Shown one piece after another: positions 42,884 through 51,257 of a DNA stretch of 64,000 nucleotides. The notes beneath the pieces were generated by a model. The model was given only the letters and a program-made list of their open reading frames with translations. It was not told where the DNA came from and made no database searches. Location: the NCBI RefSeq assembly GCF_019704315.1, contig NZ_AP024597.1, forward strand, positions 1,178,001-1,242,000. Direction: 5' to 3'. The translations under genes and the position numbers were made by a program. This DNA comes from Stygiolobus caldivivus. Its GTDB lineage: Archaea; Thermoproteota; Thermoprotei_A; Sulfolobales; Sulfolobaceae. How positions within the stretch are numbered: position 1 is the stretch's first letter; each line of letters opens with the position of its first letter.

Positions 42884-43550
42884 AGTTTAATCTTTATAGA
42901 TCAAGAATTTTAAACTTTTTCGTACTTAACAGTGTAAGGACTGGAAGTCGTTCAACCTCATGCCTTTCTTCTGTTATGTCCGCTCAGGCCTTAAAAGTTA
43001 TTCAGTTTACATGTACAGCACATTCAGGCTATGACAATTTTGAAGACTTAAGGGCGTCGAACACTGTGAGAAATTTATCCTCGACCTCCAAGGCCTGACC
43101 GATACATTATCCATTACCCTGCGTAAAGTAACTCGACCCGTTAGATGTATCGGTTCGCTTTTTAACTTACCCCTCTTTCTGTCTTCCTTCTTCCTCTCTC
43201 CCCTTCTCTGCCTTAGTTAAGTTTTACCCGTGGGTTCAAACGACGAGGGTTCAACGGCTTGCAGGAGGATGAGTGTTCCCCTCGACTAGCCTATAAGTTG
43301 AGGGTAGCTGTGTCTCCTGAGGGACACCGCACGCTAACGCTTCTTACATGCGACGGGGGGGGGGCTAATAAGGACCCAGGTTCGTAACCGTGGAAGAGGT
43401 GCTCGTGGAATCGGGTAATTGGTACCTGACATAAGCCGACCCACGAGTAGGTGCTTTATACTTACGGTCAGGAGGGGTCGTAGAGCAGGTGAGTGAACGA
43501 CTTATATCGACCTATACTTTTTTAACAACTTAGCACAGAATATCCATAAC
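42884..43550. other. Gap with the right arm of the purine-rich inverted repeat
   Basis: The pyrimidine-rich tract CTCTTTCTGTCTTCCTTCTT at about 43171 is the inverted partner of 40351-40396. An eight-G run lies near 43361. TTTTTTAAC at 43519-43527 is 24-32 bases before the next start. No gene seen. Confidence 0.45.
43168..43213 (-). repeat. Purine-rich repeat, right arm (inverted)
   Basis: Reverse complement of this tract aligns with 40351-40396, including AGAAAGAGGGGTAA versus AGAAAGAGGGTAA at the inner edge and GGCAGAGAAGGGGAGAGA at the outer edge. Confidence 0.5.
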
Positions 43551-44306
43551 ATGGACAGAAAACTACTCATCACCACCGTAGTCATAATAGCAGTTGTGAT
43601 TTTAGTCCTAGCTTTCCTGTTCTTTAACCACAACTCCAAGGCCCCGGTAAAGCCTCCGGTCACTACGACTCCTACGGGTGTGAACCAGACAGTGGAAGTC
43701 TCCACTTCAGTCTATTCCACGTCTACCTCAGCGGTGACAGTCCAGAGTTATACTACCTCGACCAGTGTGTCCAGTTCAGTCTCAGCCTCCACTTCACTGG
43801 TGTTGATCAATGACACTTACTATATTAAAGTAAGCCTCTCGTCACCCGCCTCGGGCAACGCAACGCTCTACTACTTAGCTAACAACACTTTAACCCCGAT
43901 AGGTCATTACAACCTCACGGGCCAGGGGTTATCGATCCCGTTAAATGCGGTAAATGGGTCTTCGCCTTTTAAGCCCGGTAACTACGAGTTATTAGTCGCT
44001 GGTAACGGCTACCACACCTCTTTCCCTTTCAGGCTGGACACTTACACGGGTGACATAGTCTACAGTAACGGTAGTTGTTCGGTGATAGTCTTACCCGAAC
44101 TACCTTCCAAAATAGTTATCGGGAACGTCACTCTCGTCCCGGAGGAGTTTAATGGTGTGTACAACGGTGTAATACTGGTGAAAGCACCTGTTCCGGAGGT
44201 CTCTTCTATAGGGGTATATGTGGGCGGGCAACTGGAGACCGTAAAAGTGGTCTACCAACCGTATATCCCTAATCTACCCTATAGTGAAGTGTTTGTGGAA
44301 AAGTAG
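43551..44306 (+). CDS. Membrane-anchored protein with Ser/Thr stalk
   Basis: The 251-residue protein has an N-terminal signal anchor (LLITTVVIIAVVILVLAFLFF), a long Ser/Thr/Val linker (about 30-85; STSVYSTSTSAVTV), then a beta-rich outer domain of about 160 residues with sequons (NATLYYLANNTLTPIGHYNL and later GNVTLVPEEF). It probably faces outward on the surface. No family recognised. It is a monocistronic gene with a clear TTTTTTAAC promoter. Confidence 0.75.
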   Translation: MDRKLLITTVVIIAVVILVLAFLFFNHNSKAPVKPPVTTTPTGVNQTVEVSTSVYSTSTSAVTVQSYTTSTSVSSSVSASTSLVLINDTYYIKVSLSSPASGNATLYYLANNTLTPIGHYNLTGQGLSIPLNAVNGSSPFKPGNYELLVAGNGYHTSFPFRLDTYTGDIVYSNGSCSVIVLPELPSKIVIGNVTLVPEEFNGVYNGVILVKAPVPEVSSIGVYVGGQLETVKVVYQPYIPNLPYSEVFVEK

Positions 44307-44526
44307 TGAAAGCCAGAGGCCTTTTTTAACACTACCTAATAAAGGTAAGCCCTTAGTCTTTTTCATTGTAAATATGAAAACTATGAAAACAATGTAGCCT
44401 TTGAGGTCGCCTACATTATTCGCTCCCCGACACAGATCAACTCGGGACAGAACCCCTCATCCATTGCAACTATCGTGAAAAATAACAATGAAAAAGGGGA
44501 CTCTATATAAAAAATATATATGCTTA

Positions 44527-45786
44527 TTATTCTGTAATTAGGTGCGAGTCTCCTCTACCCGTCAATTCTAACTGCGGGTTATTATATGCCTGCCATGTCC
44601 CGGTAGCTTGGTTGTACCACTTACTCGAGGCCGTGAAGAGGGCGAAATAGCCTCCGGGGGCGGTGTTGTTGGACAGTTGGGCTATCTGTGAGTGGTTGAG
44701 CACATACGGGTAGACAACTATACTGTTTATTGAACCGTTGAAGGGGCACCAGGAGGGGAACTGGTCATTCGTCATGGGCCAGAATTCAGTGTACCCAGTC
44801 CCTATTAAGCTGAACTCGATTGGGCAACGAGTATTGTAAGGCGGGGAGCAACCGAAAAGTGTTGAAGCATTTGCCGCTTGTGCATATAACTCAGCTATGA
44901 GTTGCCCGTTGATATACCCCGCAAAGTACGTGCTGTTATTATTAGTCCACTCTTCCAACACTACCCAGTAGAAACCCGGACTGGTTATACTTACATTCAT
45001 TCCATACGTAACTTGCCCATTTACCGGACTACCTACGCCTACTTTAAATAATTGATACTTTGCATAACTGTATTCAGCCATTATCAGTTCCCCATGGCTC
45101 ATATATACCAACGATGCCCAGCCATAATGTGGAGAAGAAGGAGGTAATGTGTTCGCAGATAGTCCTATCAGTACCCCACTGGTGTTTGGCGTCAGGTAGG
45201 CCCTTACAGCTATCGTCTCCTCGTGGTACTTCATGGCTATATAACTGAACATACCTAAACTAGTGTTTTTGCCGTTAAGGATCGTAGTAAAGATGGGGGC
45301 AATGAAGTACTGGTCTTTACCGTTAAACGAGACCGCACAGTTTAGGTCCTCAAGGGTGACTGGCGGAGAGGTAGAAGTGGGCGTAGGTTGTACGGTAGTG
45401 GTGGTGGAAGTCGTAGGCTGCACTGTGGTGGAAGTCTGTGTAGGCTGCACTGTGGTGGTGGAAGTCGTAGGCTGTACGGTAGTAGTCATTATAGAAGTGT
45501 ACGTGCTCACGACTGTCGAAGGGGCTACAGGTGCCCTAGCGGGGGTGAACACGCCTTTATAATAGAGGTACCCCCCTATCGCCAAGACCAGTATCACCAA
45601 GACCACTACAGCGACAATTGGCGTACTCTTCTTTTTCTTACCGAAAGGGGGAGGAGTATAACCTGCAGGGGGTACATACGGTGGGGGGTTATAACCCGTC
45701 GGCGGGGGGAACTGGTACCCGCACCTAACACACATTGGGCTGAAGTCGTTGTTCGGTGTCCCGCATCTAGGACATATTTTTACCAT
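44527..45786 (-). CDS. Zinc-ribbon membrane protein with LamG/concanavalin-like outer domain
   Basis: From the ATG at 45786 (419 residues). The zinc ribbon CPRCG (5-9) and CVRCG (20-24) is followed by a Pro/Tyr/Gly-rich segment, one membrane segment (STPIVAVVVLVILVLAIGGYLYY), a Thr/Val/Gln stalk built from repeated TTVQPT units, and a C-terminal domain of about 260 residues with the feel of a laminin-G/concanavalin A lectin fold (GMFSYIAMKYHEETIAVRAY, FYWVVLEEWTNNNSTYFAGYINGQLIAEL, GSINSIVVYPYVLNHSQIAQL). LamG domains bind carbohydrate. Start 45786 is preferred over 45822 because a TTTAATATA box lies about 30 bases before it and because other zinc-ribbon genes start the same way. Confidence 0.75.
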   Translation of the reverse strand: MVKICPRCGTPNNDFSPMCVRCGYQFPPPTGYNPPPYVPPAGYTPPPFGKKKKSTPIVAVVVLVILVLAIGGYLYYKGVFTPARAPVAPSTVVSTYTSIMTTTVQPTTSTTTVQPTQTSTTVQPTTSTTTTVQPTPTSTSPPVTLEDLNCAVSFNGKDQYFIAPIFTTILNGKNTSLGMFSYIAMKYHEETIAVRAYLTPNTSGVLIGLSANTLPPSSPHYGWASLVYMSHGELIMAEYSYAKYQLFKVGVGSPVNGQVTYGMNVSITSPGFYWVVLEEWTNNNSTYFAGYINGQLIAELYAQAANASTLFGCSPPYNTRCPIEFSLIGTGYTEFWPMTNDQFPSWCPFNGSINSIVVYPYVLNHSQIAQLSNNTAPGGYFALFTASSKWYNQATGTWQAYNNPQLELTGRGDSHLITE

Positions 45787-46432
45787 GTCTAGTAATAATT
45801 CGCTTAAAGTTATATTAAACATTTTCGTAATAACCAGTGAGTGTCATAAGTTATTTAGTTAATTAGATATAAATTATTTAAAGTATAAATTCAGTCTTTA
45901 TTCCATAAAAATATTGTCTTTTAGAGGCGTAAAGCTGAGGCATTTTTTACTTTTTATTAAAATTTTTATTAACATAATTAAACTAAGGGCAATTCATGTC
46001 CCTTTATGATTTCTATTTTTCTAATTATGGTGATTACAACCACTAATTGAGCACATGATAATATTAATGTATAGTACGTGTAAAGACGTAAGAGGTGAGA
46101 TTATAACTAAGTTTATACAGGGCGACTTTCCACATAAGAGAGCGTTTATATTCATAACGATCACCTCAGTGACCCCCTTATTTATGGAGATAGGTATGGT
46201 GCCGTGATTAAGTCACAAATTCTGGAATCAACTTTCTCTCCTATAAGCATAAATGTGCTTACCCTTTAGGACTTATCTGATAAAGCTATGACGGTTAATT
46301 TAGGGAAAGATATAGATCAGCTCATTGACACATACGGAGTAACAGAAATTTTCTAGATATTAAGAGAACTAAATATAGTAACTGATAATCTAAAATAAAA
46401 GGATAGAAAAGAGAAAAAAAGAATATCTAACT
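45787..46432. other. A+T-rich gap with a MITE-3 copy
   Basis: Contains the element at about 45987-46264. No gene seen; the remainder is A+T-rich. Confidence 0.45.
45987..46264 (+). repeat. MITE-3 copy, diverged
   Basis: The left end GGGCAATTCATGTCCCTTTA with TTTCTATTTTTCTA aligns to the family end at 55336. The core TATAGTACGTGTAAAGACGT is shared; the right part AAGTCACAAATT matches 55499 onward. Ends approximate. Confidence 0.5.
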
Positions 46433-47239
46433 TTAAGACATGAAAGATATGTTCATCTGGGAACCTGCAGCCTCTTCAATAACGTTTTCTATTACTTGTA
46501 CTCCCTGCCATATATAAGGTACGGCCTTCTTATTGTACAAGTTCTGCATTATATATGTACCGTTAGCGTTTTTGAGGGGTAGAATATTGTAGAGTGGGCC
46601 ATATGCCATGTATGTACCTTTAGGCCCGGTTATTATTAGAACCGTGACTATGTGCCCCTTCAGTATAGCTAGAGGCTCTGACGTGTTATCGAACACAGCG
46701 TCCATTTGATAGTGCATGACTAGCTGGTATAACGGTGTTGGTAAGAAGTGCTCTAATTCTTCAGCCCCCACTGTCTGTAATTCTCCCTTAGGTATTGGTG
46801 TCCCGTTAGGTGTAGCATTTAGCCATTTATTATACATATAGATATAATAGAAGTGGACTGGTTCGTCGGGTTCGTAAGGAGTGTAGTTGAGGAATATCAG
46901 ACCGGTAGTGTTAGGGAATGGTCTGTACGGGTTCGAGCTGGCAAACGTATAGCTCAGGTTTCCATACGCTGACATTATAATATACAGAGGCCATGCATCT
47001 GATAGTGCTACATGGCAACCTTCCCATCCAACTAGATAGACGTCTACCTGGTGAGGTGGCGCAAAGTCTTCTGGGGAAGCATAGAAGAACTTTCCTGAAG
47101 GCACCATCTCGTATAGTGGAGGGACGGCATTATTTTGCACTTGGTTTACTTGTGCCCTTAGATATATTGGTATTGCTGAGGCTATTATGAAGACTAAAAT
47201 TGCAGTTACTAATACCTTGCTCTTTATGGGTTCTTTCAT
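46433..47239 (-). CDS. DUF929-like exported protein
   Basis: The 268-residue protein has an N-terminal membrane segment (VLVTAILVFIIASAIPIYL) and an extracytoplasmic domain resembling the DUF929 family of Sulfolobales: VDVYLVGWEGCHVALSDAWP, then LYIIMSAYGNLSYTFASSNP and a later helical half. DUF929 is thioredoxin-like, usually with two close cysteines in this first loop; here a single Cys (WEGCH) remains, so disulphide exchange is unlikely in the usual form. It is divergent from a PQQ-propeller gene, with 100 bases between starts, suggesting shared control. Function unknown. Confidence 0.65.
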   Translation of the reverse strand: MKEPIKSKVLVTAILVFIIASAIPIYLRAQVNQVQNNAVPPLYEMVPSGKFFYASPEDFAPPHQVDVYLVGWEGCHVALSDAWPLYIIMSAYGNLSYTFASSNPYRPFPNTTGLIFLNYTPYEPDEPVHFYYIYMYNKWLNATPNGTPIPKGELQTVGAEELEHFLPTPLYQLVMHYQMDAVFDNTSEPLAILKGHIVTVLIITGPKGTYMAYGPLYNILPLKNANGTYIMQNLYNKKAVPYIWQGVQVIENVIEEAAGSQMNISFMS

Positions 47240-47339
47240 GTCTTTCGTAGATTAGTTGTAATAAAACTAAAATAAGATTTTTCTTTGTTTACTCATTATA
47301 GGTAAATTTATAAATATAAACAATTGTCTTAAGTAATCG

Positions 47340-48887
47340 GTGAAAGACGTGAAAGGAAGTATAATGGTCTTAATTTTAATCGTCCTTATAATATTTGCAG
47401 GGGTTGCAGGGTATTTAGCGGGGAAGTCCAATAGCTCAAGCACAGTGACCACATCGACTATTACCACAACTACAACTAAGACTGTTATTCAGTCCAACTT
47501 TACGACGTACCAAGTATACCTAGACGGTATAGAGTTTACCGACATATTCTACCCACAGAACTTACCCAATGTATCTATAGGGCCTTCAAATTATACAATG
47601 TTCGGTATGACCCCCAATAGAGACCCGGTAATACACGCTAACCTAACAGCCCGGTGGACGACTCCGTTAATAGGGAATTTTGAACAGAACATGACCTTGT
47701 GGAACCAAATAGTGAAAGAACTAGGTAAGTCTTTCGGCTCTGCCTACAGACAAGCTACGGGCATAGCAGTGGGCCCTACAGAGGCTAACGGGATTGTCTA
47801 TGTTGCCAGTGACGCAGGCTGGGTGTACGGTATCAACGTATTTAACGGTAAGATAATATTCGAGCTTAACACCCCGGGTACTCTGAGCATGTGGGAACCA
47901 CTGGTATGGAAGGGAATAGGCTTAGTGGGCCTCGGTGGGGCAATGTTCGACTACCAACAAGGTGCACTAAACGGGTTCGGAGGTGGACACAGAGGACAAT
48001 ACACCGGTATTAACGGGCTTCTGGCGTTTAACGCTACATCAGGTAAACCACTGTGGCTGGTCTTGACCAGAGCACAAGCAATGCCTACCGGTGTGATAGC
48101 CAATGGTGTAGTCTATTGGGATACCGGTGACGGGAGCATTTATGCTACCAATATCTCAAACGGTAAGACCCTCTGGGTATATCATTATGACGGTAGCGGT
48201 AATATGGCGTCTCTAGATTACTATAACGGAATAGTAATAGCAGGGTTTTCACAGACTTACCCCACTAATATGTCAGCCATAGTAGGTGTTTATGCCGAAA
48301 ACGGAAGCCCGGCATACATCATCAAACTACCGTTTGCGACTACGTCTTCTGCAGGAGATGCTGTAATGGCCGTATGGAACGGCTACATAGTAGACGGTAT
48401 ATTGGGCTTCCAAAACGGACATTCACCCCTATTATCTCATATTTCGTCAAGAGAAGTGATGATAGTAGCTAATGCAACTACAGGGCAGATAATCTACATG
48501 ATGAATATTACTAATATTACTACTCACCCTTCAGATACAAATAACGGGTTTAACCCTGCAATAATTAACGGTATTATTTATCAGCCTACAATTGCAGGCA
48601 ACTTGATGGCTATTAATATCACTAATGGAAAAATATTATGGGAATCTCCTCAACTTACAAAGGGCTGGCTCCAACCTCAGCCTACTTACTATAACGGAAT
48701 GCTGTTTGTGCCTGCCGGAAATGCAATAGCAGTCCTAAATGCCAGTAACGGGCAAATAATAGCATTATATCATACACAACTTATAATGAGACAGCAGTTA
48801 ATAATCGTGGGTAACACGGTCATAGAGACCTCAGGTACTAATTGGGTTTTTGCAATTCCGATATCCCAGATACTGGAGAATAGATAG
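47340..48887 (+). CDS. PQQ-type beta-propeller protein, membrane anchored
   Basis: From the GTG at 47340 (515 residues). The N-terminal membrane segment (SIMVLILIVLIIFAGVAGYLAG) and Thr linker are followed by about eight blades with the quinoprotein tryptophan-docking pattern, for example GWVYGINVFNGKIIFELNT, GSIYATNISNGKTLWVYHYD and GNLMAINITNGKILWE. Proteins of this type are either PQQ dehydrogenases or PQQ-like propellers without cofactor (BamB/YVTN-like). The catalytic Asp and calcium-site residues cannot be placed with certainty, so cofactor use is open. Divergent from the DUF929-like gene. T6 runs at 48909-48922 may terminate it. Confidence 0.85.
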   Translation: MKDVKGSIMVLILIVLIIFAGVAGYLAGKSNSSSTVTTSTITTTTTKTVIQSNFTTYQVYLDGIEFTDIFYPQNLPNVSIGPSNYTMFGMTPNRDPVIHANLTARWTTPLIGNFEQNMTLWNQIVKELGKSFGSAYRQATGIAVGPTEANGIVYVASDAGWVYGINVFNGKIIFELNTPGTLSMWEPLVWKGIGLVGLGGAMFDYQQGALNGFGGGHRGQYTGINGLLAFNATSGKPLWLVLTRAQAMPTGVIANGVVYWDTGDGSIYATNISNGKTLWVYHYDGSGNMASLDYYNGIVIAGFSQTYPTNMSAIVGVYAENGSPAYIIKLPFATTSSAGDAVMAVWNGYIVDGILGFQNGHSPLLSHISSREVMIVANATTGQIIYMMNITNITTHPSDTNNGFNPAIINGIIYQPTIAGNLMAINITNGKILWESPQLTKGWLQPQPTYYNGMLFVPAGNAIAVLNASNGQIIALYHTQLIMRQQLIIVGNTVIETSGTNWVFAIPISQILENR

Positions 48888-48908
48888 GAAATGAACAAAA
48901 AACAACAC

Positions 48909-48922
48909 TTTTTTAATTTTTT
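48909..48922 (+). terminator. Poly-T terminator after the propeller gene
   Basis: TTTTTT AA TTTTTT about 20-35 bases after the stop codon at 48887. Confidence 0.45.
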
Positions 48923-49046
48923 CCTCCTCTCCATTTTCCAAGTCAAGTATATAGAGGACATGTTTTATCATCTAGACTAGGTGAATAGGTCTCGGTTACC
49001 GGGTGAAGAAGATTCATAACGAGTTCTAGGCACTAAAGGAAGGGTA

Positions 49047-49279
49047 GGTTCTTTCACTGCTCTTTAGAGGATTAGAAATCACAAATAGAACTGAAGATAT
49101 AACTAAAATAAATTTACACATGACAACATAATAAATACGTAGTACGTATAAAACGTGTTATAATGGGCTTATAATTTATGCTACCTGGAATGATTTTACG
49201 TACACTGTATTATATGTTCCTTGAATTATACTAATTTAATGGAAAATATTACATTTCGCAAAGGACGCGTGAAAGACTC
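49047..49279 (+). repeat. MITE-3 copy (about 233 bp)
   Basis: Left end GGTTCTTTCACTGCTCTTTA and right end TTTCGCAAAGGACGCGTGAA with AGACTC form an inverted repeat; the core TAATAAATACGTAGTACGTA is shared with the other copies. No frame inside. Confidence 0.65.
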
Positions 49280-49488
49280 AGGGAGGGATGACGTTGAAAA
49301 TTTTTACTAATTCTTAAGATATTATTTGTCACATACGACTCTTGTCAGTATTATTTTATTGACTATCCAAGCTTTCCTCACTTTTCTCCTATGTCGTACA
49401 CGAATAAATGTTAACTTCCCGCTGTGCCTATTTGCGAAAAGGCTTATACTTTGGTCGGATTATAGTAGAAAAAAATCCTGACCTTAAA

Positions 49489-50154
49489 TTAACGATAAGG
49501 GACAGAACCTCCCATACCCCAGTTTAGATACCTCTTTTTCAAATATTCCACCAGTCTAGCCGGGTAAGGGACTTGTGATACGTCGACCTCCTTACTGCGT
49601 CCGCTCCGCAAAATGAACTTAATACTCCCCATATTATTGGGACCTCCCATATTAGTCACCTGGACGTCCGCTACGTTATCCCACTTACTAAGCAGTCGCC
49701 GGTTTATATAGATCCCTTGATCGTTAAAGCTGATTACTGAGCCCCTCCGCTTACCGAACGATATTGATCCCGTTGGGAACCTACTGCTTATAATAAAAGC
49801 CCTACCTATCCTGATCACGATTACACCAAGCACGCCAAGAGTCACGCCCGCCAAATTAAAGAGAGCACCTATGAAGGCTAACACAACAGTTAAGATTATC
49901 CCGACAAGTTCGAGCATAACCCCTTTCCTTCTTCGTGCAATTTGTCCCTCCTGTAACTGTTTACTATAGGACAAAAATACACCGTCGAGTCCCTCACCAT
50001 ACGGCTGTGTTGGTATGTAAGGGGGTTGAGGGCTGGGTGGCTGAGGAGTAGACAATTGCTGGCCATAAGGCTGCTGCATCAGCGGGTAATTACACCTGCT
50101 GCAGTATGGTACATTGTCTGGGTTACTGAAACCACACCTAGGACAAATAATCAT
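49489..50154 (-). CDS. Zinc-ribbon membrane protein with PH-like domain
   Basis: The 221-residue protein has the zinc ribbon CPRCG (4-8) and CSRCN (18-22), a Pro/Gln/Tyr-rich spacer (QPPSPQPPYIPTQPY), two membrane segments between about residues 77 and 122 (VGIILTVVLAFIGALFNL, LGVLGVIVIRIGRAFII), and a C-terminal beta-rich domain (SVISFNDQGIYINRRLLSKW, VADVQVTNMGG, IKFILRSGRSKEVDV) that looks like a bacterial PH (bPH2-like) domain. With two segments both ends should be cytoplasmic. The role is unknown. A TTTTTATAA box lies about 18-22 bases upstream. Confidence 0.7.
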   Translation of the reverse strand: MIICPRCGFSNPDNVPYCSRCNYPLMQQPYGQQLSTPQPPSPQPPYIPTQPYGEGLDGVFLSYSKQLQEGQIARRRKGVMLELVGIILTVVLAFIGALFNLAGVTLGVLGVIVIRIGRAFIISSRFPTGSISFGKRRGSVISFNDQGIYINRRLLSKWDNVADVQVTNMGGPNNMGSIKFILRSGRSKEVDVSQVPYPARLVEYLKKRYLNWGMGGSVPYR

Positions 50155-50556
50155 TAATTATAATTATAAAAAGGCCATTTAATAAGGCTTTTGGTAGTAT
50201 GTATTTAAAAATCTTGGAAGCTTAGAATTACACTTGACCATTACCTTAATACTTATACCCTACCTTAGGTGGGAGGCTTAAGTATCTTAAATACTGACTG
50301 GAAAGTTATCTCCTAATAACATCACTAAGTTTATTTAGTAAGAAAGATATTAGACGTAAAATTTTGGGTAAAAACGTTTTATTCCAAGACCAGTAAGGCA
50401 TCCGTTACAAACGAATTAGTATAATTCGTGGGCAAACAACAAAGTACGAGCAAACCATTCTGTATAAACTTAGTTATAGGGTCACCCCTTGTACTTTTAC
50501 ACGTAATACGTATTAACATTATTATATGTGTATATTTATACTAAATATATATTATT

Positions 50557-50659
50557 TATACCAAGTCAGTCAATAAAGGGCAACTGTGCAGTCAGTGTAG
50601 GGGTAAAAATTTGCTAAGTAGGAGAGTTGACGTCGCCCTTTAGTACTCGGCAAAGTATA
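50557..50659 (+). repeat. MITE-2 copy (103 bp)
   Basis: TATACCAAGTCAGTCAATAA with AGGGCAAC on the left and CGTCGCCCTTTAGTACTCGG with CAAAGTATA on the right; inner GGGTAAAAATTTGCTAAGTA. Equal in length to the copy at 29567 to one base. Confidence 0.75.
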
Positions 50660-50836
50660 ATTAATAACAATTGTCATAATCTCACCACACTTGGACAAAC
50701 AAAACAGCAAAAGAAAAAAGAGTTGCCCTTGTTCGATGACGTTATCGTAAAGTGCTGTATCCCGCACACCGCAACGGACACCTTATTTAGAGCGCGATGA
50801 ATAAACCAACTCTGCCTTAACTGTTACTGAGAAAGG

Positions 50837-50844
50837 GTTTTTAA
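50837..50844 (+). promoter_or_regulatory. TATA box for the gene at 50868
   Basis: TTTTTAAC centred about 27 bases before the ATG. Confidence 0.5.
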
Positions 50845-50867
50845 CTGACAACTTGTCATAATTTTTT

Positions 50868-51182
50868 ATGTATAGGAGGTTAGAAGTCAGGAAAGACGGG
50901 TTCGGTTTCTGCTATCAGGGGTCGTGGATAGCAATTACAGTAAATGACGAAGCGGTCATAATAGCTGAAGAGGTATCCTATGAAGTAGCAGTAGGGAGCC
51001 AGTTCTCTAAAATCAGGCTTATAATAAAGGGGGGCAAAGTTTTCGTAGAGTCACCCCTAGGGAGCTCAGAACTCGCAGACCCATCGCAAATAATCGATAA
51101 CATCAAAAAGGTCAATGAGGAAAGCATAAAAGACAAGAATAAAGAGCTCTACGAGAAGATCAAGAAACACTTAAAGTATTAG
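50868..51182 (+). CDS. Small soluble protein of unknown function
   Basis: The 104-residue protein has five or six beta strands in the first 65 residues (VRKDGFGFCYQGSWIAITVN, IRLIIKGGKVFVESP) and a charged C-terminal helix (DKNKELYEKIKKHL). It has no membrane segment or motif I recognise. A leaderless promoter at -27 supports it being a real gene. Confidence 0.65.
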   Translation: MYRRLEVRKDGFGFCYQGSWIAITVNDEAVIIAEEVSYEVAVGSQFSKIRLIIKGGKVFVESPLGSSELADPSQIIDNIKKVNEESIKDKNKELYEKIKKHLKY

Positions 51183-51257
51183 CTTAACCCTTAAATACGC
51201 TCTACACAAGGTTTTAAGGTAAAAAACAAAAAAGAGTACCTTAACTCAGACCGTAGC

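Larger units (their letters stand above)
48888..49488. other. Gap with a MITE-3 copy
   Basis: Contains the element at about 49047-49279 and a run of two T6 blocks at 48909-48922. No gene seen. Confidence 0.45.
50155..50867. other. Gap with a MITE-2 copy
   Basis: Contains the element at 50557-50659 and the promoter TTTTTAAC at 50837-50844 for the gene at 50868. No gene seen. Confidence 0.5.
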
